In this document: positions 15,077-21,552 of the stretch, piece after piece
Layout of the letters: every line of letters begins with the position of its first letter
Numbering within the stretch: position 1 is the stretch's first letter
Origin: Chryseobacterium sp.
Lineage (GTDB): Bacteria; Bacteroidota; Bacteroidia; Flavobacteriales; Weeksellaceae
DNA length: 51,981 bases
Reading direction: 5' to 3'
Assembly: GCF_029240215.1 (NCBI RefSeq)
Contig: NZ_JARBTK010000012.1
Coordinates: 1-51,981 of the forward strand
The notes under the pieces: model-generated
Database searches by the model: none
The model's input: only the letters and a program-made list of their open reading frames with translations
What the model was told of the DNA's origin: nothing
Translations under genes and position numbers: made by a program

Positions 15077-15904
15077 ATGGAAAAGACAATATTTATTACA
15101 GGAGCATCGGCAGGCTTAGGCAAGGCAACAGCTAAATTATTTCAATCAAAAGGTTGGCATGTAATTGCTGCCATGCGAAACCCTGCAAAAGAGACAGAAC
15201 TCAATCAATTAGAAAATATAAATTTGGTGTCGCTGGACGTTACCAATGTTTCACAGATCAATGAAACAATTAAGAGTATCATTGAAAACCAGAACGTTGA
15301 TGTTGTGTTCAACAATGCAGGTTATGGTTTGGGAGGAGCTTTGGAGTATGCAACTGACGAACAAATTCTACAACAAATAGAGACCAACCTTACAGGTGTT
15401 ATCAGAGTTACTAAAGCTTTTATTCCCTATTTCAAACAAAAAGAAGCAGGGCTTTTTATTACAACCACTTCTATTTTTGGATTTTCGTCTTGTCCTTTGT
15501 CCAGCGTTTACAACGCTACCAAATGGGCATTGGAAGGATTTAGCGAAAGCATTTCATACGACCTTGCTTTATTTAATGTCGGAATTAAAACCGTGGCATC
15601 AGGAGGCATAAAAAGTAATTTTGTAAATGCAATGCAATTTGCCGGAGGTAATGAATATGAAGTTCTAAACGAAAGCATGGGCAAACTCATCAGCAATGGG
15701 CAGCTTTTTCAGTTTAATGAAGTTGAAGAAATAGCAGCAGTGGTATATGAAGCAGCAACAGATGGCAAAGACCAATTAAGATATTTAGCGGGTACGGATG
15801 CTGAACAAACAGATCAACAGCGGTTGCAGGAAGGTGCAGAAAATTTTAGAAAAAAATTGAGGCAATCTCTGCATATTAAGTCCCCCTTTGAAATGATAGT
15901 ATAA
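15077..15904 (+). CDS. SDR family NAD(P)-dependent oxidoreductase
   Basis: Classical short-chain dehydrogenase, 275 residues. It has the cofactor motif TGASAGLG (8-15), NNAG (79-82), catalytic N104, S132 and Y145-x3-K149 (YNATK). R34 after the second strand (AAMRNP) suggests NADP preference. The alcohol or ketone substrate is unknown. It sits between a VOC gene and an AraC gene and is probably regulated by the latter. Confidence 0.93.
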   Translation: MEKTIFITGASAGLGKATAKLFQSKGWHVIAAMRNPAKETELNQLENINLVSLDVTNVSQINETIKSIIENQNVDVVFNNAGYGLGGALEYATDEQILQQIETNLTGVIRVTKAFIPYFKQKEAGLFITTTSIFGFSSCPLSSVYNATKWALEGFSESISYDLALFNVGIKTVASGGIKSNFVNAMQFAGGNEYEVLNESMGKLISNGQLFQFNEVEEIAAVVYEAATDGKDQLRYLAGTDAEQTDQQRLQEGAENFRKKLRQSLHIKSPFEMIV

Positions 15905-15914
15905 TCCTATTGTA

Positions 15915-15922
15915 TAAATTTG
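15915..15922 (+). promoter_or_regulatory. -7 element immediately before an AraC gene
   Basis: TAAATTTG ending 5 nt before the ATG at 15928. If used, transcription would start at or next to the start codon, giving a leaderless mRNA. Confidence 0.45.
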
Positions 15923-15927
15923 TAGTA

Positions 15928-16854
15928 ATGGGAAAACAGGAAAGACTACCGCAATCATTTAATTCTATTTCAGAATTGCATAAAGCATTGGGTTTGCCTA
16001 AGCCCTTACATCCATTGGTAAGTTTAGTAAACTATGCCGATATAAAACTGCCCGATGAAGAGATACCCAAATTGCTGTTACTTAATTTCTATAAAGTTTC
16101 TTTCAAATTTAACTTTACGGGAAAAATCAGGTACGGACAAGGCTATTACGATTTTAATGAAGGTGGTTTGTGTTTTTATTCGCCCAACCAAATTATAGCA
16201 AGTGCTGAAGAGGACAATGATTATTCAGGTTATACACTACTAATTCATCCTGATTTCATCCGCAATTATTCAATCTCAACACGGATTAAAACTTTTGGCT
16301 TTTTTTCATATGCTGCCAATGAGGGTCTTTTCGTTTCCGACAAAGAACGTCAAACACTTTTATCTGTTTTTGGAAATATACAAGAGGAGCTGAATACATC
16401 TATTGACGAATTTAGCCAGGATGTAATGGTTTCGCATATTGAGGTTTTACTCAATTACAGCAACCGTTTTTACAGACGCCAATTCATTACACGAAAAGCG
16501 GTCAACCACCATTTGCTTGCCCAAATGGAACAAATTTTAAATGACTATTTCGACAAACATGAAAGTTTACAAAACGGACTTCCAACGGTAGAATATTTGG
16601 CAGGGGGATTAAATGTTTCACCAAGATATTTAAGCGATATGCTTCGTTCCTTAACCGGACAAAATGCACAACACCACATTCACGAAAAGCTCATTGAAAA
16701 GGCAAAAGAATATTTAGCATCCACGCAATTATCGGTATCAGAAATCGCCTATCAATTAGGGTTTGAACATTCACAATCCTTCAACAAATTATTTAAAAAG
16801 AAAACTAACCTGACACCAATAGAATATAAACAGTCATTCAACATAAAAGAATAA
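15928..16854 (+). CDS. AraC family transcriptional regulator
   Basis: 308 residues. The N-terminal ligand-binding half contains GKIRYGQGYYDFNEGGLCFY and SPNQIIASAEED, a cupin-like arrangement. The C-terminal AraC domain (about 215-308) has VEYLAGGLNVSPRYLSDMLR, then LSVSEIAYQLGFEHSQSFNK and TNLTPIEYKQ. The ATG at 15928 was chosen over an upstream TTG that overlaps the -7 element. It lies 24 nt after the SDR stop. The SDR-AraC pairing recurs at 18480-20488. Confidence 0.92.
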   Translation: MGKQERLPQSFNSISELHKALGLPKPLHPLVSLVNYADIKLPDEEIPKLLLLNFYKVSFKFNFTGKIRYGQGYYDFNEGGLCFYSPNQIIASAEEDNDYSGYTLLIHPDFIRNYSISTRIKTFGFFSYAANEGLFVSDKERQTLLSVFGNIQEELNTSIDEFSQDVMVSHIEVLLNYSNRFYRRQFITRKAVNHHLLAQMEQILNDYFDKHESLQNGLPTVEYLAGGLNVSPRYLSDMLRSLTGQNAQHHIHEKLIEKAKEYLASTQLSVSEIAYQLGFEHSQSFNKLFKKKTNLTPIEYKQSFNIKE

Positions 16855-16859
16855 AAATT

Positions 16860-16921
16860 GCCACTAATACACGAAATAAATATGCAACAATTCTTACTAA
16901 AACCCATTTGTGTATTTGTGA
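16860..16921. repeat. Imperfect palindrome of the GCCACTAAT...TTTGTG type
   Basis: CACTAATACACGAAAT (16862-16877) pairs with ATTTGTGTATTTGTG (16906-16920) apart from two mismatches and one bulge. The same type of element, with GCCACGAAT ends, is at 19509-19594. It starts 6 nt after the AraC stop and may serve as terminator or be a dispersed repeat. Confidence 0.6.
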
Positions 16922-17040
16922 AAAAAACGTTTTTTACAATTACGAAGATTTTAAGTATTGCAACTCTGCATCGTAATCTTAAAGCGAAAAACAATGAAAA
17001 AATCATCTTAAAATCAATCATCATTTTAAACCGCACAAAC
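16921..17040 (+). pseudogene. Remnant of a DUF1398 lipoprotein gene start and its promoter (copy B)
   Basis: This stretch aligns with 13744-13853 through the intergenic part and into the first dozen codons. The ATG at 16994 is followed by a stop after five codons, because small insertions and deletions have broken the frame. The rest of the gene is missing. No other coding sequence is visible in 16855-17155. Confidence 0.65.
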
Positions 17041-17116
17041 TAACATTAAAAGATTTTTTGGACACCAAAGAAAAAAACTTTACCATACCTGACATACAGT
17101 TGTCATAATGCCATTC

Positions 17117-17124
17117 TACTTTTG
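17117..17124 (+). promoter_or_regulatory. -7 element for the second VOC gene
   Basis: TACTTTTG, a TAnnTTTG match, 31 nt before the ATG at 17156. It argues for that start over an in-frame ATG at 17108. Confidence 0.55.
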
Positions 17125-17155
17125 TGTTATTATTAATTTAAAAACAAAAAGAAAA

Positions 17156-17560
17156 ATGGGTAAAGCAAATTTAGTATCAGTAAGAATAATTACCGCTGAC
17201 ATAAAGCGATTGGTTCAGTTTTTTGAGGATGCAACAGGTACAAAAGCTAAATGGGCAACAGATGACTTTGCAGAGCTTATATCTGAGGCTTTTACCCTGG
17301 CAATTGGAAGTACACGAACATTGGCTTTCTTCGGAGAAGGCGTTGCTGAACCTGCGACTAACAAAAGTATTATTATAGAGTTCCTTGTTGAGAATGTAGA
17401 TGATAATTACGAAATGATTAAAGGTTTAACAAATGAAATTGTTCAGAAACCGACAACAATGCCTTGGGGTAATCGTTCACTATTATTTCGTGATCCGGAC
17501 GGGAATTTAATTAATTTTTTCACCCCTGTAAGTGACGAAGCAAAAAAGAAATTCGCATAA
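17156..17560 (+). CDS. VOC family protein lacking canonical metal ligands
   Basis: 134 residues of VOC fold: NLVSVRIITADIKRLVQFFE for the first module and WGNRSLLFRDPDGNLINFFT for the last. The position of the first metal ligand holds Val/Ser instead of His (SVRII). The final one reads N-F-F instead of E, and only E75 (IIIEFLVEN) remains. It may be a binding protein, as in bleomycin-resistance-type members, not a metalloenzyme. It stands 300 nt after the AraC gene and is followed by a partial attC-like half-site. Confidence 0.85.
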   Translation: MGKANLVSVRIITADIKRLVQFFEDATGTKAKWATDDFAELISEAFTLAIGSTRTLAFFGEGVAEPATNKSIIIEFLVENVDDNYEMIKGLTNEIVQKPTTMPWGNRSLLFRDPDGNLINFFTPVSDEAKKKFA

Positions 17561-17565
17561 AGAAT

Positions 17566-17592
17566 AAGCACAACCGATAACACGGGGTTTTT
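17566..17592 (+). repeat. Left half of an attC-like site
   Basis: GCACAACCGATAACACGGGG, then a T run, resembles the left end of site 2 (GCACATAACAAGGGTTTTGC). No matching right half was found in 17593-17746, so the site appears truncated or rearranged. Confidence 0.4.
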
Positions 17593-17644
17593 ACAATATT
17601 TGAGCAAAAGGAAGTAATTAAACATTAATAATTTTAATGAAACT

Positions 17645-17666
17645 TTTGGACTAAATTTGGACTAAA
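17645..17666. repeat. Tandem duplication of TTTGGACTAAA
   Basis: Two perfect adjacent 11-bp copies in the gap between the second VOC gene and the methyltransferase pseudogene. A nested hairpin (CCAACAT 17679-17685 with ATGTTGG 17699-17705) follows. Confidence 0.9.
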
Positions 17667-17746
17667 GGAATCCTAATCCCAACATCGAAAACCACGAAAT
17701 GTTGGTGGTAACCAAACAAAGCAATCGTACAAACAATTAGCAGAAA

Positions 17747-18367
17747 ATGAACGGCACAAATAGAAAAAACCATTGAGAGACAGTTTATGAAACTAAAGAC
17801 CCAGACCAAGTAAGCTGGACACAAGAAATCCCAAAAATTTCGCTTGACTTTATTTCTTCTTTTGGTGTCACAAAAGATGCTAAAATCATTGATATTGGTG
17901 GTGGCGACAGCAAACTTGTGGACTATTTGCTTGGCAAAGGTTTTGAAAACATAACTGTTTTAGATATTTCTGAAAAAGCACTTGAAAAAGCCAAAAATCG
18001 TTTGGGTGAAAAAGCCGAAAAAATAAATTGGATTGTTAGCAACATAACAGAATTTGAGCCCAACACGACTTTTGACATTTGGCACGACAGAGCAACTTTT
18101 CATTTTTTGACAACGACTGAGCAGGTTGAAAAATATATGGAAACCGCAAGAAAATCTGTAACAGGTTTTATGACAATCGGAACTTTTTCAGAAAACGGAT
18201 CGACAAAATGTAGCGGACTTGAAATTAAACAATACACAGAAAAAACTTTGACTGACGAATTTAAAAACAGTTTTGACAAAATTCGTTGCGTAACAGAAGA
18301 CCATATAACGCCATTTAATACAACACAATTTTTTTTGTTTTGCAGTTTCAAAAAACAAGAAAATTAG
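17747..18367 (+). pseudogene. Class I SAM-dependent methyltransferase with in-frame TGA
   Basis: From the ATG at 17747 the frame reads MNGTNRKNH, then TGA (17774-17776), then ETVYETKDPDQVSW and on to the end of a normal small methyltransferase (206 residues in all). Relatives have HW-E at this spot, so the stop most simply derives from TGG (Trp10). Motif I is intact (AKIIDIGGGDSKLVDYLL), as are FDIWHDRATFHFL and the C-terminal strand. The only in-frame start after the stop is GTG at 17918, which would lose motif I. It is therefore probably inactive unless read through or a base error. Confidence 0.82.
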
Positions 18368-18449
18368 GCTGAAAAGCAACATCAACAAGTGAACTTTTAA
18401 ACAAAGCGTATTCGGACTTCTGAACAAAGTCATCTGAAACAATCCCATC

Positions 18450-18457
18450 TACCTTTG
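18450..18457 (+). promoter_or_regulatory. -7 element for the second SDR gene
   Basis: TACCTTTG, a perfect TAnnTTTG match, 22 nt before the ATG at 18480. Confidence 0.6.
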
Positions 18458-18479
18458 TCTCAATAAAAATTTTAAAATA

Positions 18480-19475
18480 ATGGGACAAACAAATTACAAC
18501 GGAGCATTACAGCATCCGATCGATTCGGACTTCAACGCAAAATCAACTTCAGCAGAAGTAATCAAAGGAATTGACCTTACAGGTAAAACTGCCGTTGTAA
18601 CAGGCGGAAACACAGGCATTGGATTGGAAACAGTCAAAACGCTTGCAAAAGCTGGTGCAACAGTCGTTGTTCCGGCAAGAGACATTGAAAAAGCACAAAA
18701 AAATCTGCAAGGAATTGCCAACGTTGAAATAGTAGAAATGGACTTAATGAACCCTAAATCTATAGACATATTTGCTGGAAATTTTCTGGCTTCGGAAAGA
18801 CCATTGCATTTGCTTATTAACAATGCAGGAATTATGTGGGTTCCCTTACGTAGAGACAATCGTGGAATTGAGTCTCAATTAGCCGTCAATTATTTGGCAC
18901 AATTCCAACTTACAGCTAAATTATGGACTGCATTAAAAAAAGCCAATGGAGCAAGAGTGATAAATGTTTCTTCACAAGGACACCAATTTGCACCTTTCAA
19001 TTTTGAAGACCCGAATTTTGAACATCGGGAATACGAAACCCTGCAAGCTTACGGGCAATCAAAAACCGCTGTTAATTTATTTTCTCTTGAATTAGACGGC
19101 CGGGCAAAAGAGTTTGGTGTAAGAGCATATTCTTTGCATCCAGGTTCTATTGCAGGAACAGAATTAGGAAGAGAAGCACCATTAGAGCTGTTTATAAAAA
19201 TGGGATTTTGTGATGAAAAAGGAAATATGCTCCCCGAAGTGACCGCTTCACTCAAAACAATTCCGCAGGGTGCATCTACAACAATCTGGTGTGCAACAAG
19301 TCCGCAATTAAACAACATTGGCGGTGTGTATTGTGAAGACACTAACATTGCTGAATTAGCTTTGAGCCCAGACGTTTCAGCAGGAGTAAAACCGTACTCA
19401 TTAGATGAAACCAATGCAAAACGTTTATGGCTATTAAGCGAAACATTGACAGGCATTACATTTAACGTTATATGA
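18480..19475 (+). CDS. SDR family oxidoreductase (retinol-dehydrogenase-like length)
   Basis: 331 residues. A 35-residue leader precedes the cofactor motif TGGNTGIG (41-48). NNAG is at 114-117, SS at about 164-165 and the catalytic Y191-x3-K195 (YGQSK). The longer C-terminal half, with a GSIAGTELGR segment and a lid region, resembles light-dependent protochlorophyllide reductase/retinol dehydrogenase-like SDRs. The substrate is unknown. An AraC gene follows 200 nt downstream in the same direction. No sign of truncation. Confidence 0.92.
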   Translation: MGQTNYNGALQHPIDSDFNAKSTSAEVIKGIDLTGKTAVVTGGNTGIGLETVKTLAKAGATVVVPARDIEKAQKNLQGIANVEIVEMDLMNPKSIDIFAGNFLASERPLHLLINNAGIMWVPLRRDNRGIESQLAVNYLAQFQLTAKLWTALKKANGARVINVSSQGHQFAPFNFEDPNFEHREYETLQAYGQSKTAVNLFSLELDGRAKEFGVRAYSLHPGSIAGTELGREAPLELFIKMGFCDEKGNMLPEVTASLKTIPQGASTTIWCATSPQLNNIGGVYCEDTNIAELALSPDVSAGVKPYSLDETNAKRLWLLSETLTGITFNVI

Positions 19476-19508
19476 TTGCCTAAAAAAGCGGACGAATTAT
19501 TATTTTTT

Positions 19509-19594
19509 GCCACGAATAAACGAGTTTTTTTACCTAAAATCAGGTGAATTTTCATTCAAAAGAAAAATTAAAGATTGAATTCGAGCATTCGTGG
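19509..19594. repeat. Imperfect palindrome with GCCACGAAT/ATTCGTGG ends
   Basis: CCACGAAT at the left (19510-19517) is complementary to ATTCGTGG at 19587-19594. The next bases (AAACGAG and TCGAGC) also pair partly. It lies between the SDR and AraC genes and resembles the element at 16860-16921. Confidence 0.6.
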
Positions 19595-19651
19595 TTACTC
19601 TTTATCATTGGTCCAAATAAAGAATAGTTATTTAGCATTAATTGATAATTG

Positions 19652-19659
19652 TACCTTTG
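19652..19659 (+). promoter_or_regulatory. -7 element for the third AraC gene
   Basis: TACCTTTG ending 16 nt before the ATG at 19676. It rules out the upstream TTG at 19649 as start. Confidence 0.6.
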
Positions 19660-19675
19660 CAACTACACAAACAAT

Positions 19676-20488
19676 ATGGAATTTCATCTAAAATATATAA
19701 CAGACGATATTAAACTTTCTTCTTACGAAGACAAGTTATTTAAAACGGAGGTCGTTTTTGATCACCATATGCTTGTGTGGTTCATTTCGGGTGAAACAAA
19801 GATCATTCAGGCAGACCAAAGTTATTTGTTTACACCAGGTGATATTTTTCTTATTCCGAGAAATCAGTTGGCGACAATTATCAATTATCCAAAAGACGGG
19901 CTCCCACACAAGTCTGTAGTAATGCACTTGTCTATTGACCGACTTAGAGCATTCTATGCTAATGAGACCTTAAAAACAAAAATTACCGCTACACAAAAAA
20001 TTCTAAGTTTTGATAAACATCCATTATTAGAAAGTTGCCTTGCTTCGCTGATACCTTACTTTGATGTGCAGGAAAAATTTCCCGAAAATATTGCTTCATT
20101 AAAAATCACAGAAGCAATCTCTATCCTCAGAACGATTGACAAAAGCATTGACAACATATTGGCAAACTTTGAAGAACCCTATAAAATTGAGTTAGCAGAT
20201 TTTATGGAAAAGAACTTTATGTTTAATATGCCTTTGGAAAAGTTTAGTTACCTGACAGGACGCAGTTTATCAACTTTTAAGCGAGATTTTAAGACCATTT
20301 ACGGCACAACCCCACAACGTTGGCTGACACAAAAGCGTTTAAAATTGGCACATTACCAACTTACCGAAAAAAATAGAAAACCTGTTGAAGTGTATTTAGA
20401 AACAGGATTTGAAAACTTATCGCATTTTTCATACGCTTTCAAAAAACATTTCGGAGTAACACCCACAGAACTTGCCGACAGACGCTAA
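19676..20488 (+). CDS. AraC family transcriptional regulator
   Basis: 270 residues. The N-terminal cupin-like part has FDHHMLVWFISGETKIIQAD and LFTPGDIFLIPRNQ. The C-terminal AraC domain has MPLEKFSYLTGRSLSTFKRD, then TPQRWLTQKRLK and VYLETGFENLSHFSYAFKKH with GVTPTEL. It is downstream of and probably regulates the SDR gene; this is inferred from the repeated SDR-AraC layout. It is the last large gene of the accessory run. Confidence 0.92.
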   Translation: MEFHLKYITDDIKLSSYEDKLFKTEVVFDHHMLVWFISGETKIIQADQSYLFTPGDIFLIPRNQLATIINYPKDGLPHKSVVMHLSIDRLRAFYANETLKTKITATQKILSFDKHPLLESCLASLIPYFDVQEKFPENIASLKITEAISILRTIDKSIDNILANFEEPYKIELADFMEKNFMFNMPLEKFSYLTGRSLSTFKRDFKTIYGTTPQRWLTQKRLKLAHYQLTEKNRKPVEVYLETGFENLSHFSYAFKKHFGVTPTELADRR

Positions 20489-20631
20489 TAACTGTTGGCT
20501 TTTATTTGAAACCGACCGACATTGAAAAATAAATGGCAGATTAAAAGATTGTATTTTGTATAAAGTCAAATATAGACCTTCGGATAACAAGATTAATTTT
20601 TAAATAATTACTTTTATAAAAAATAATCATC

Positions 20632-20826
20632 ATGCTACTTGCAATTCTTTTACCATTTTTATCATTCATCGTTCGTGGAAAAATTTTCACCGGAATTATT
20701 TGTTTCATTTTACAGATCACTATCCTCGGCTGGATTCCCGCTGCAATCTGGGCAGCGTTATCTTTACAAAATGCAAGAGCTGAGAAGAGAAATGAAAAAT
20801 TGATTCGGGCGGTGAGAAAAAGCTAA
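20632..20826 (+). CDS. YqaE/Pmp3 family small membrane protein
   Basis: 64 residues with two hydrophobic segments: LLAILLPFLSFIVRGKIFTG, then IICFILQITILGWIPAAIWA. They are followed by a basic tail. The FLQ-x-x-h-h-GWIPAAIWA segment is the signature of the Pmp3/YqaE proteolipid family, which is tied to membrane potential and salt stress in yeast; its role in bacteria is unclear. The gene stands alone. Confidence 0.85.
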   Translation: MLLAILLPFLSFIVRGKIFTGIICFILQITILGWIPAAIWAALSLQNARAEKRNEKLIRAVRKS

Positions 20827-20941
20827 GGATTTATTCCATCTAAGAAATAGGTAGATTTAGAATTTTCAAAATTAATTAGATAAACACCTATCACTGAATG
20901 ATTGCATCGTTAGTTTATTTTCCTCTGGTTTTGGTTATTAA

Positions 20942-21458
20942 AAAGTTACAGAAGATTCGCAATTGATATTTTATTTATTGTTGCAGAAATTCAGTTCTCG
21001 TCAATTTTATGTAAAAACAATACACCTGTCATTGAAAAAATTGATAATTAAGTTATGGTCGATTCATATTCTCATTATTATTACGCTTTTTGTGGTGTAT
21101 AGAATTGTCATTGCTTCAAAAGTATCGACTGACACAAATTTATTCGAAGCTTTCTTACATATTTTGGAAATCCTGTTAGATCTGGGATTCTCAATCATGT
21201 ACCTTTTTGGAATGATCGCTTTTTCACTACTCTTTTTTCTTAATCTATTTGAGCAAATCAGGAATAATTACTTTTTATCACTTCTTACTTTTTTGGGACT
21301 GCCATCTGCTTTTCTCATTTATTGATTTATCAATTGATTATCATTCATACAGTGTTCTGACGACCTTTGTTATTTTCTCAATAGTTTATCTATTAATTAC
21401 AACTATAGAATTTTTAATTTTTAGGAAAAAGAATTGTAAAACTGTAGTTAAAAGATAA
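20942..21458 (+). pseudogene. Decayed hydrophobic membrane protein gene
   Basis: An open frame from 20942 to 21325 encodes several hydrophobic helices (LWSIHILIIITLFVVYRIVI and SIMYLFGMIAFSLLFFLNLF) but offers no ATG in about its first 80 codons. It stops after AFLIY. In the next frame the sequence goes on with LSIDYHSYSVLTTFVIFSIV and a last helix to 21458. One frameshift near 21310-21325 would join them. No family recognised. An alternative is an intact short protein from a TTG start at 20963. Confidence 0.45.
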
Positions 21459-21552
21459 ACAATCGTACTTAAAATCAAATACTTAAAAATTATCTCCCAC
21501 TGTGTTGTAATATTTTACCATTTACGGTTGTCTTAATAGTAAAATAATATAC

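Noticed and set aside
16858..17043. A 61-residue plus-strand reading frame
   Set aside because: It covers the palindrome and the DUF1398 remnant and shows no protein-like pattern of its own.
17679..17709. Nested hairpin taken as a riboswitch or terminator
   Set aside because: Stems are short, no T run follows, and no known aptamer pattern is recognisable; listed only with the nearby duplication.
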